Shown one piece after another: positions 37,256-46,262 of a stretch of DNA of 48,032 bases. The notes under the pieces are model-generated. The model had not been told where the DNA came from and made no database searches. It worked only from the letters and a program-made list of their open reading frames with translations. Source of the DNA: Sergeia podlipaevii (Eukaryota > Euglenozoa > Kinetoplastea > Trypanosomatida > Trypanosomatidae). Positions within the stretch are counted from its first letter, which is position 1. Each line of letters starts with the position of its first letter. The DNA lies in assembly GCA_030849805.1 (NCBI GenBank), contig JASANZ010002117.1:1-48032 (forward strand), given 5' to 3'. Both the position numbers and the translations under genes were made by a program.

Positions 37256-40200
37256 ATGTTTTACGACCCCAGTAACCAACTTCAGAGTTTCACGACGAAG
37301 TCGCAGTCACTGAGGGGCCCAAGCATAAGCGTCAGCGGCAACAGCGACTCCTCACGCATTGAAGTACCCAGCACAGATGAGAGACCAACTACCGGTGCGA
37401 CGGCCTCCTCTGGCTCTGGAACCTCTGCCACGCGTGCGGCGCCACCCCCTTCCTTCACCGTTATGTCCTCCTCCGAATGCTCTTCACGGCGCTCGCAGAA
37501 GCCACTCAACCCCACCGCAAAGGAGTTCTCACTCCCTGTGCGTGGGCAGTCGAACTTCACCACTCCGCTCTTCGCGATGCCGGAGATCGGTGGAATGATG
37601 ATGTCACAGCCACAGCAGCAGATGTTCACGCACGCGTACGGTATGACAGATACAGGCGTGTTCCAGAGCCAGAACCCTCTGATGGGCACCGCGGCAGACT
37701 TTACGTACACGTGGGAGATGGGGCTCAGCAGAGCGGGCAGCCCTTGCGGCAGCAGTGGCAAGCTACCATCCCCAACATCTCTGCCTGGGTCCGCAGGACG
37801 CACAGCTGCTGGTTTTGGCGTCTCGCCATCGCCCCATACCGCTGGCGTCACCAGTACTGCCATGGGTTGGCCGCAGACACCCGCAGATACTGCAGCGCAG
37901 ACACAACAGTGGCTTGACCGCATCCGTGCTCGCTATACAGCAGCATGCAAAGCCAACGGTACGCACATAGTGGCGGTCTTCAACCTGGAGCCGCGCACCA
38001 CCAAGGAGCAGCTCGCGAGCATGTTCTTTCCGATGGGAGCTTCAGATGCCGCGATTGTAGACACGTTTGGGGCGAAGCGCAAGACAGGTGTGGTATTCTT
38101 CCCCCGCAAGGACTTTGCGATGGTGGGCGTCGAGAAGATGGACAACTTCGTCCCCAACGGCCAGCATCAGACCCTCACAGTGAGGTACTGCGGTCCTGAT
38201 GCAGAGGTGTCGCTTCTTTCTGGGGCCTCGGAGGCGAACGCGGTTGGGGTCGCCAACCGGAGCGGAAACTCCTCCGCTGCAACCACACCAGCGGTGAATG
38301 GGGGCGGCAGCTCTGTGTCTTCGGCCACAGTTCCTTGGGCTCCGGTAGCAGGCAGTGCGGAGGCCGCGACGGTTCAGGAGGCGATCATTTTGGCACTTAA
38401 CGTGACTCCATTTTCGTGCGCCGCTGCGACCCCGGTGGCCATCCACGGTCTCGACCCCACTAACGTGCTTGGCACGCTTCAGCAGGCCGCGGTCATGACA
38501 GGAGCCATGAACTTAGTGACGTGGCCTCTTCCCCAGTCCCCTGTGGCGGCCCAGTGGATGTACCAGAGTGTGAGTGCTGTGGTGTGGTACGCGAGCGAGG
38601 GGCTAGCCGCTGCTGCGGTGCAGACGGTGCAGACACATGCGAGGACTATCACCGACCTGACAAAGCCGCTCACCGCGGCGCTCTTACTTCCGCCCTCCCT
38701 GCCGTCCCTCCAGCGAGGACCACAGCACAGTGGGAGCAACATGCGACTGACTAGCGGGACTCCGCTGGAGGCAAACGAAGGTAGCTGCCAGTACCAAACT
38801 GAGTCAGCGGGCCCCTCTCAACTTACTACCTTCCAACAGCAGCAGTCTAATGCGACTGAGTGTGGAGCTTTTTTTGATTTCGTTGACCAGTACTTCTTGC
38901 GTAAGTACGCCGATCCCACCCTCCACCTAGTCGGCGTGCACAACCTTGCCTCGCACACAGACACCCAGACCCTCTACAGCATCTTCTACCCCATGGGTGC
39001 CCACGATGCAGCCTTGTACGAGATGCCTGTGCTTGTGGCTGGCAAGAACCGTCGCAGCGGCGTTGCGATCTTCTCCTCGCGGGGTATGGCAGTCGAAGCG
39101 GCAGCGAAGATCAACGACTTCGTCCCGCATGGCCAATCTCGTCCTCTTATCGTTCGCTACCTCGCACGCCAGCAACCATTCAGTGACCCGCTAGCTGCCA
39201 AGGATCAAGCACAAACACGCTCCTCCTCGTCCTCGTTGAGGATGGTATCTGACGCACACACAATGGCAACTGCCACACCGCTTCATCACCACGGCAGCAA
39301 CAGTGACGAGCCTCGCGCCTCCACGCCGCTCCTCGATGAGTCCAGCACGCCAGATGAGCTCCTTGCAACCATCGACAGGCTGCTGCGTGCCCCCAACCTC
39401 AACAAGGAGCTTCTGATCTCCTCGATGACGCAACTCGCACTGCACGCAGAAATGCAAGCCAGTGATGCTGAGCGACTCGCGGGGTGCGTGGCGGACGCTC
39501 TGATCCGTGCGGAGAACCACGCCTCCATGCTGGCCACGTCGCTCTCTGATGTGCTGCTCCAACTCCACGAGAACTTGCACATTCGCCGAGGCGGGGAGGC
39601 AGAGGACAATGGCGCTGACGACGAGGACGCGGTCTCGGTGTCAGCCACCCCATTTGATCAGCCCCTCAGCACCGCCGACAAGGAGAAGCGCACAGCGGTG
39701 GTGATGCAGCTGGCGCGACGCATGATGATGCTCGTCACAGATGACAAGGCCCCGGGTGAGTCTCGCAAGGTCGCAGCTGTGCTCTGCGCTTACTTCTTCC
39801 AGTTTCCTTACCTGCTGGAGACTGGCGGCACTCCGTACAGCTTTGCCGTGGCGTGCCTCAGGTGCTTTGAGAAGCAGTTGCACGAGGCCAAGGAGTACCT
39901 TGTGTCAGACGTACGCCAGCCTTCTTCCATCGATATGGAGCGGCGAAACCGACCGTGGATTATTCTGGTGGAGTGCCTGGATAAGATGATATCGCTCTGG
40001 CGTACCAACTATACATCCGCGCGGCTCCAGTCTGATCCCAACGTGCGCGAGTACGAGGATCGGGTGCGCACCTTCTACGGCACGACACCCAAGAGGAAAG
40101 GAGGGGCGGAGAGTCCCTTCCCCCACGGCAGCGGCCCTAGCACTGCTGGTGGTCCCTCAGAAACCGTCGGCAGCAGTGGAGGCAGCACCGCCACAGGCAT

Positions 40201-41782
40201 GACCACTGTCGCGACGAAGCGCAGCGCTCTCGTGACGCCGAGCGCGAGGCCCACGCCACGCAGGGTGGTAACGCGCATGTCACCTAGCAGCGGCAGCGGA
40301 GGCAACCGCAAGGCCTCGCAGCAGCACGACGGGACCGGAACTGGTGGCGCGTCGATGGGCTCTGCCGCCTCGGTCGCCGGCGGAGCGTGCGCTCCACCAC
40401 AAATTGTTTTGAGGCCTAACATGGGGGACGCCGGCACTACCACTTCCCGCGCCTCCGCTACCACGCACGGCAGCACTGGCGGTCTTTCTTCTTTCTCTGC
40501 ACAGCAGCAGGGTCATGGGTACCACCATCACCATCACGGTCCGGCGGCTGCACCGGAAGTGGTGTTCAGTGCCAGTGGGGTGCCGCTTGTCATCCAGAAA
40601 AGCAGCAGCGACAACAGCGAGTGCACGGTGTACATTACAAAACTCCCATCGCACTTCACGAACGCGCAGGTGCGCCGGCTGTTTTTGTATTTTGGTGAGT
40701 TCAACAAGGTTCGTCTGTGCCGTGATGAGAAGAATGGCATTCAGCACACCCTCAAGCAAGATCGTCCGCTGGCTGGCTCGGCGTCGTCTTCGTCGACCGC
40801 TAACTACAACAAGCTCAGTTTTGGGTTTGTCGAGTTTGCAGAAAGCACCTGCGCGCGTGCGATGATCGAGTACTTCCGCAGCTCCGCTCATGTCAGCAAC
40901 TCCTTCGCCTTTATGCAAGGCGAGTTGGACGGTGCGGCGGACGGGGGCAGTGCGTATCCATCAGGTACGCGCACGGGACTGAATGAGGAAGACATCACAC
41001 TACTCTGCTGCACCCGTGCCAGCGAGGCTCGCAGTCCTATTCATGGCCAGCAGCCTCTGGACGCTGTGTTGAGGCAGGCGACACTGTCCGATAGCGTTGA
41101 ACTCTTCGAGTCTCGCGTGTTGATCCGCGTGTCTCCGTGCAAGTTCGGCCTTGTCAACCCCAGCGACCCCGTTGGTCAGCAGCAACAGCAGCAGGGTGGC
41201 GCTCATGCAGAGAGCGTCATCACAAATTTCACCGCCGTGTCAGCCCCACCAGCACCATCTCCATCCGCGATAATTGCCGCTCTTGCGGCGGCTACAAATA
41301 GCAACAACAGCATAGCTGTCCCTCTGTACAGCGACATGTGCGGGCCAAGCGGCCAGTCCCCCATGGCGACTCTCTTTGGCAACATGATGGGCAGCAACAC
41401 TAATGACGCTAGCAGCAGCAACAATGACAATAACCAGAGCAGTGGGGCACTACTTGGCGCTATTGGCTCCGGGCCTAGAGCCTTCGGCATTGCTCCACAC
41501 CACCCTTTGCCAGACACTACGACAGTGGGCAGCACCACGAACGACGCGGACGACGTCGACTTTCCGGCCGATACGGAGGAGGAGTACGACGCCCTCCTGC
41601 GCGATGCCATCCGTGCTCTGCAGATGAAGCCTACCACCCCTGGCAATGGCGAGGGCGACGGCAGCGACTCAGACGATGGGGACATGTGGGGGCTTAACTT
41701 GGGAGCTGCTGTGCAGCTTATCATGGAGAAGGACGGCATGGATGAAGAAGGTGGGACCAGTGGGTCTGCGTCGAAGCAATGA
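37256..41782 (+). CDS. Large multi-RRM RNA-binding protein
   Basis: A 1508-residue protein starting at ATG 37256 (the frame opens three codons earlier at TTG). Three RRM domains are visible: about 234-312 (THIVAVFNLEPRTTKEQLAS), about 555-637 (LHLVGVHNLASHTDTQTLYS) and about 1122-1208 (CTVYITKLPSHFTNAQVRRL). The first two are close relatives (FFPMGASDAAI against FYPMGAHDAAL; NFVPNGQ against DFVPHGQ), showing internal duplication. A possible degenerate RRM lies between them (about 375-470). A helical region (about 696-940) could be MIF4G- or ARM-like. Linkers are rich in Ser, Gly, Gln, Asn and Thr, with short CAG-encoded Gln and His runs. It probably controls mRNA fate, the main level of regulation in trypanosomatids. 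I do not recognise a named orthologue. Confidence 0.88.
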   Translation: MFYDPSNQLQSFTTKSQSLRGPSISVSGNSDSSRIEVPSTDERPTTGATASSGSGTSATRAAPPPSFTVMSSSECSSRRSQKPLNPTAKEFSLPVRGQSNFTTPLFAMPEIGGMMMSQPQQQMFTHAYGMTDTGVFQSQNPLMGTAADFTYTWEMGLSRAGSPCGSSGKLPSPTSLPGSAGRTAAGFGVSPSPHTAGVTSTAMGWPQTPADTAAQTQQWLDRIRARYTAACKANGTHIVAVFNLEPRTTKEQLASMFFPMGASDAAIVDTFGAKRKTGVVFFPRKDFAMVGVEKMDNFVPNGQHQTLTVRYCGPDAEVSLLSGASEANAVGVANRSGNSSAATTPAVNGGGSSVSSATVPWAPVAGSAEAATVQEAIILALNVTPFSCAAATPVAIHGLDPTNVLGTLQQAAVMTGAMNLVTWPLPQSPVAAQWMYQSVSAVVWYASEGLAAAAVQTVQTHARTITDLTKPLTAALLLPPSLPSLQRGPQHSGSNMRLTSGTPLEANEGSCQYQTESAGPSQLTTFQQQQSNATECGAFFDFVDQYFLRKYADPTLHLVGVHNLASHTDTQTLYSIFYPMGAHDAALYEMPVLVAGKNRRSGVAIFSSRGMAVEAAAKINDFVPHGQSRPLIVRYLARQQPFSDPLAAKDQAQTRSSSSSLRMVSDAHTMATATPLHHHGSNSDEPRASTPLLDESSTPDELLATIDRLLRAPNLNKELLISSMTQLALHAEMQASDAERLAGCVADALIRAENHASMLATSLSDVLLQLHENLHIRRGGEAEDNGADDEDAVSVSATPFDQPLSTADKEKRTAVVMQLARRMMMLVTDDKAPGESRKVAAVLCAYFFQFPYLLETGGTPYSFAVACLRCFEKQLHEAKEYLVSDVRQPSSIDMERRNRPWIILVECLDKMISLWRTNYTSARLQSDPNVREYEDRVRTFYGTTPKRKGGAESPFPHGSGPSTAGGPSETVGSSGGSTATGMTTVATKRSALVTPSARPTPRRVVTRMSPSSGSGGNRKASQQHDGTGTGGASMGSAASVAGGACAPPQIVLRPNMGDAGTTTSRASATTHGSTGGLSSFSAQQQGHGYHHHHHGPAAAPEVVFSASGVPLVIQKSSSDNSECTVYITKLPSHFTNAQVRRLFLYFGEFNKVRLCRDEKNGIQHTLKQDRPLAGSASSSSTANYNKLSFGFVEFAESTCARAMIEYFRSSAHVSNSFAFMQGELDGAADGGSAYPSGTRTGLNEEDITLLCCTRASEARSPIHGQQPLDAVLRQATLSDSVELFESRVLIRVSPCKFGLVNPSDPVGQQQQQQGGAHAESVITNFTAVSAPPAPSPSAIIAALAAATNSNNSIAVPLYSDMCGPSGQSPMATLFGNMMGSNTNDASSSNNDNNQSSGALLGAIGSGPRAFGIAPHHPLPDTTTVGSTTNDADDVDFPADTEEEYDALLRDAIRALQMKPTTPGNGEGDGSDSDDGDMWGLNLGAAVQLIMEKDGMDEEGGTSGSASKQ

Positions 41783-42010
41783 TGAGTGGTTGTGCGAATC
41801 TGTAAGTTCTCATTTTGTGCCTTTTTTTGTTGTTTGTTTTTATTATTTCCCGTTCTTATGTATCAACATCTCGACCTTTTTCTTTTCTGTTCTGTTCATC
41901 TGCAGCGTCAATGTGTGCTTTCTCAAGCATTGAATTGTGTGTGTGTGTGTGTGTGCCGAAGATGACCTGTATTCTCTTTCTTTTCTTCTTTTTAAAAAAA
42001 TCTCTTCACT

Positions 42011-42041
42011 TGCACACACATACACGCGCGCACGCGCGCGT
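42011..42041. repeat. Alternating purine-pyrimidine tract (Z-DNA-prone)
   Basis: Thirty-one bases alternate strictly between pyrimidine and purine, moving from CACACA to CGCGCG words. Such tracts adopt Z-form under negative supercoiling. Confidence 0.8.
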
Positions 42042-43390
42042 CTGCGGGTTGTTTCTAAGACGAAAGAGGGAAAGGAACAACGCAGTCCGATGTGTTGATG
42101 TCTTCTATAAACATCTCCTTACATCTTCTTTTTTTTTCACCTTTTCGTCTTCAGTCCTCCCCCCCCCCAATAATCGCTTTCCACCTGTACTATGTGTTTA
42201 TACACACAAACGTGAGAGAAAGAAAGAAAGAGGCCGTTTTTTCTCTCCTCTTTTTAGTTCCTCGTGCCTTACACACGTATCTTTTTTTTTTCGTACTTTG
42301 GAAAAGAGAAGGAAAAGTAAAAATATGCCAGTGATGCTGATCATCCCCCAACTCTCACGCACGCACACATGCTGCACAGTAGCAACGAAGAGAGCCATTA
42401 CTGACGAAAATAGCGAGGAAGAGAAGAAGAAAAATTAAAGAGGGGGGGAGGAATTGCGTGTTTAGCTCAGTCCACTTTTTTTTCCCTCTGCTTGTTTGTT
42501 TTCTATGAAAGTGTGTCGTGGAGACGAAAGACAATGAAGGTGTAACATATATATATGATAGATCCCCTGAACACTTGTATTTGTATCTATATCTCAAATT
42601 TCTATCTTGCGGCTAGACAAGTGGCGGTGCTGACCTTTCATCTCATCCGTGCCACGGGATAGAGAAAGAGAAATAATGCATTTCTCTGTTCTCCCTTTTT
42701 GGATCTCTCATAAATTTCCCTTCTACTGATGATTGATTTTTCTATTCCTATCCATCTATTTGTTTCCCTCTCTCTCTCTCTCTTTCTCTTTCTCTTTCTT
42801 TCCCCCTCCTTTGGTATTGAGATATACACCTGCTGTTGTTATCTGTTTATTCTTTATTTAGCCTGAGCCTTAGGTACATGCGGAAGCAGCAAAGCCGTTA
42901 AGAGATCATTCGCAAAGAAAAAAAAAGAAATTTTCTTCTTTCTCCTGTACGGCCGTTAGAAAGTACTAAAGGTGGAAGACACACAGTTAATTAAACTTAA
43001 AAGTAAAAGGAAAAACGGCACCCATTTTTAGTGCATATATTCTTTTTATTAAGAAAAAAGAACTTCTTATATTATTTCATTCACGAAGCCTTCTCACTGG
43101 CTTATATCTTGTTTTTTTCTCTTTCTTTTTTTCTTTATCTCTTTCATTCATCTATCAATTGATAGTTACCTGTGTGTGTGTTTTTTTTTTATCTGTTGTT
43201 GTTTGCTTCAGAGAGTAACAGAATCATACGAAAAGGATTTTCTTGTTGTTGTTGTTGTTGTTTTTGCGTGTGTGTTTGTGGGAGACTCATCTCTTCAGCA
43301 ATTCTTGTGCTTCAGCACATTTTTTATAAGAAGAAATATATATAGATAGATAGATCGCTTGCTTGCTTATTTGTTTGTTTGATGCTGTCT

Positions 43391-43392
43391 AG
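43391..43392 (+). promoter_or_regulatory. Predicted spliced-leader acceptor AG of the surface protein gene
   Basis: TTTGTTTGATGCTGTCTAG ends at 43392, 27 bases before the ATG at 43420, after a T-rich stretch. A second AG follows at 43402-43403. Confidence 0.5.
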
Positions 43393-43419
43393 GCGCCTGA
43401 ACAGTGACCGACGATAGTA

Positions 43420-44523
43420 ATGGCACAACTGCTCATACGTGAAGGGGACACCACTCCACGCTCCAAGTTTCTGTCTACGCTCTTTATGGTGTGTCTCCTT
43501 GCCTGTTACTGCTGCTGCACTGATCAAGTCTACGCGACTGACCCTAACAATGGCAGCACCATAGAAACAAAGATCATCGTGGCGGACACAGACGCAACCG
43601 TGTGGGCTGCGTGTCACGCCACCGGAGCGAGGCCCACCAGTGTTCTCAGCGAGACGAAACAGACAGCGCTCGAAGAAGCGATGAAATCGGCTGCCATTGA
43701 AGACGCTGTCCTGGACGGCTTCTACCCTACCGATCACGTGGGGGGTCAGTGGCTGTGGATGGCGGACGACTGGTCCATGGTAAACGCCGTCGCCTTCTTC
43801 GACCGATACACGGTCACCTATCACAGCGCTACTCCTATCCCCGGGATATACAGCAACTTTGGCAAAGATAGCAACGGCACCGTGTATCCGGCAGAGGGCA
43901 ACGTGGTGTACCCAACGTGGCGCAATGTGTACGCCACTGCCAAAGCAATTCCGGCGTACGCGTGGTTTAATGGGAAGGAGCTCATGGCAGAGCGCGCGTG
44001 CGACTACGTCGTGACGACCCCAAAGCCGACTTCCAAGCCGCCGATCCCTACAAAGCCGCCCACAACAAGCCAACCGAAGGAAGAGAAAGGGAAAAAGTTT
44101 CCTGACTGGGCCATCGCAGTGATCGTAGTCGGGGTGGTTGTGATTGTTGCCGTAGTACTCGTGATCGTGCTCTGCTTGTGCTGCGACTGTTCATGTAGGG
44201 AGTCGCGGGAGGCGCGGGAGCGTCGCAAGGCGGCCCAAGCCCGGCGCGAGGAGATGGCGGAGCAGCGGCGTGTGCGGCCACCATCAAGAATGGAGAGAAT
44301 CGCATCTGCGCGGCTAGCCCACATGAACTCGGCTGCCTCAGAAACTTTCAGCAGGGCGAGTAGTAAGAGCGATTTGCGCTCCTTCGAAGGGTATAGCCTT
44401 AGTGGCAGCGGCACCTTCGAGACCGCTGAGGAACGTGAAGCTAACAATGGTCGTAATGTGCAACTCTTGCGTCGTGGCAGCGTCTCGTTCGTTTTGCAAG
44501 ACGATGAGGTGAACACGGAGTGA
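43420..44523 (+). CDS. Type I surface membrane protein, possibly C-type-lectin-like
   Basis: A 367-residue protein. A hydrophobic segment at about 18-34 (STLFMVCLLACYCCC) is a signal sequence. The ectodomain (about 40-205) contains WAACHATGARPTSVLSETKQ and GGQWLWMADDW. These resemble the Cys-Gly-Ala start and W.W core of C-type-lectin-like folds, but cysteines are too few for a canonical one. A Pro/Thr/Lys stalk (about 207-227) likely carries O-glycans. One transmembrane helix (about 229-252, AIAVIVVGVVVIVAVVLVIV) is followed by a Cys cluster (CLCCDCSC), a good palmitoylation site. The basic, then Ser-rich tail (to 367) contains RSFEGYSLSGSG. It is the last gene before the convergent strand switch. 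Localisation to the cell or flagellar surface is inferred. Confidence 0.8.
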   Translation: MAQLLIREGDTTPRSKFLSTLFMVCLLACYCCCTDQVYATDPNNGSTIETKIIVADTDATVWAACHATGARPTSVLSETKQTALEEAMKSAAIEDAVLDGFYPTDHVGGQWLWMADDWSMVNAVAFFDRYTVTYHSATPIPGIYSNFGKDSNGTVYPAEGNVVYPTWRNVYATAKAIPAYAWFNGKELMAERACDYVVTTPKPTSKPPIPTKPPTTSQPKEEKGKKFPDWAIAVIVVGVVVIVAVVLVIVLCLCCDCSCRESREARERRKAAQARREEMAEQRRVRPPSRMERIASARLAHMNSAASETFSRASSKSDLRSFEGYSLSGSGTFETAEEREANNGRNVQLLRRGSVSFVLQDDEVNTE

Positions 44524-45265
44524 CCGGATGGATTGGTGGGGTATGTTTCATACATATATATTTTTATATTTGTATTTATAATGTTTTATTGTATTAGCAC
44601 GCTGGCGAGTTATGTGTATTCCTGCTCTCATTATCTTTCCTTGTGCGTGTATGTGCAGTGCTTTCATCCTTTTCCAATCTCCCCTCGTATCCGCCACCAT
44701 TCGTGCGCGGCAGCACTTTGGTATTTTTTTTATGAGCAGCAATATATATATACACGAGTGTGCCTGAATGCTTGTACACACATGTAGTTTATTGTGCGTG
44801 GGCGAGACACGCGGGGATGACTAGAAAAGGAGTAGCAACAAGGGCTTGAAGGGGAGGTTGTGCTCTCGTCTTGACTTCTCTTGCTCTCATACATGTGTCT
44901 GTTCATGGCACCCTCACTGTGTATAGGTGCCCGGAAAAGAAAAGCTGGTGTGCTTTCTTGTTTTTTTTTTTCACTCTTTTCAAACTCGCCTGTACGGTAT
45001 GATATGTGCTTGTTGTATGCTGATGTTCTTTTTCCTTTTTCTTTTCTTGCTTTCCTTACCTACTACGTGCACGTTAAAAAAGAAAAGAAAAACTTGCTAT
45101 GCACACTTACATAATTGTCACGTGAAAGCGAGAGCACGGTGTGCAAGACGACAGAGATCGCAGAGAGGTCATCGTCACTTTCCTTTTCTTTTTTTATGAT
45201 TATGTGTGTGTGTGTGTGTATGTTATTATTTTTTCCTTTCTGTTTACCTCATTTTTTTTTTTTTA

Positions 45266-45306
45266 CTGATCTGCTGCGGATCAGCCATACAGTGGCGACA
45301 GTCGCC
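45266..45306. terminator. Two adjacent small hairpins followed by a T run
   Basis: CTGATC (45266-45271) pairs with GATCAG (45279-45284). GGCGAC (45294-45299) pairs with GTCGCC (45301-45306) around a minimal loop, and TTTT follows. Position in the convergent switch suggests an end-of-transcription role, but this is not an established trypanosomatid terminator form. Confidence 0.3.
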
Positions 45307-45633
45307 TTTTCTCCAACATGCACGTGCAGCTGTTGTAGTGTGGCGGTGATGCATGTTTGCTTTTTCTTCGCTTACTTTATGTATGTACGACAACGGAAGG
45401 TATATGTGAACAATAGTCAATATTTACTATTAGTATTTTATTTGTTGGTGAGGTGGCGTGATGCATATATTTAGGTCGATGCTGCGAGTGTTGCTTCCAA
45501 TGTGTTTTGTTCTATTTTTTCCTGCTTCCTGCGGCTATGTCCTGAACACTCATGCCGATGCGAAAGGCTCTGCTTTTTTGAAAAAAATGTGGATGGAGGC
45601 AAAAATAAGGGGCACGCCGCGCTTTATCTCTCC

Positions 45634-45636
<3 letters not shown>

Positions 45637-45672
<36 letters not shown>
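45637..45672. repeat. (TG)18 microsatellite in the convergent switch
   Basis: Eighteen uninterrupted TG units, the longest dinucleotide repeat in the window. Such tracts can be Z-DNA-prone. Confidence 0.9.
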
Positions 45673-45674
<2 letters not shown>

Positions 45675-45956
45675 CAATAGCATGCTCCTTTTCCTTTTCT
45701 TTCCAAGTTTTTCTTTCGCTGTCGTTTCTTCAGTTCAGCGTCGCATCAAGAATTAAAACGCGTTCACGAGAAGAGTTCCTTACAGCACTCCCTCGCTCTT
45801 ACTTGCGGAGCATGCATAGTAAATGCTTGCCGAATTCATCTTTGCGTCAACTCATCCCCCTCTTCGCCTCTCCTCTATTTTCGTTCTTTTTTTCCTTTCC
45901 TTTCCACTTTAGAGAAAGCAGCCAGCACCACAAAAGAGCCCAAAGAACAAAAAATC

Positions 45957-46045
45957 CCGGCGGGGCCCCCCTCGCCCCGCGCCCATGGGCCGGTGCCCCC
46001 AGCGCCATCCCCCGCCCCCCACTGGCCCGCGCGGGAGGGCACCCC
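45957..46045. other. GC island in the convergent switch
   Basis: About 90 bp of almost pure G and C (for example CCCGGCGGGGCCCCCCTCGC) in AT-rich DNA, ending just before a run of 15 As. It echoes the island in the divergent switch. Function unknown. Confidence 0.65.
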
Positions 46046-46262
46046 GAAAAAAAAAAAAAAAGCGCGAGAGAGAAGAAGAGAGGAATATCATCATGGAGAA
46101 CAAGACAGCACAGGAGGGTGGCAAAGGCAGTGGATCTGCTATTCTCTTTAACAGTCGTTGCATCAGAAAGGTAAATGATCTTGCTGTTTCTTATCCTTGC
46201 GTTGTATATGCACACATGTCCTGAACACACACACGTATACCACCACCACCACGATACAGCCT

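Larger units (their letters stand above)
41783..43419. other. Intergenic spacer rich in non-B DNA motifs
   Basis: 1.6 kb without a gene. Within 235 bp lie a TG run (41936-41955), a 31-base perfectly alternating purine-pyrimidine tract (42011-42041) and a C10 run (42159-42168). Later parts contain (TCTCTT)n-like pyrimidine repeats (42767-42800) and (GTT)n (43242-43261), then the acceptor tract of the next gene. Confidence 0.6.
44524..46262. promoter_or_regulatory. Convergent strand-switch region, likely Pol II termination zone
   Basis: Plus-strand transcription ends here and meets the minus-strand gene starting beyond 47774. Such convergent regions are termination sites in trypanosomatids, often marked by base J and sometimes carrying tRNA genes. 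I see no tRNA. Visible elements are two TG runs (about 45203-45219 and 45637-45672), two small hairpins (45266-45306), a GC island (45957-46045) and a 44-codon ORF (46093-46224) listed under findings. The two facing genes' 3' UTRs share this space. Confidence 0.7.

Noticed and set aside
45461..46174. Signal-peptide-like ORF in the convergent switch
   Set aside because: It runs through (TG)18 and pyrimidine tracts, giving poly Cys-Val and Phe/Ser runs; not credible as a protein.
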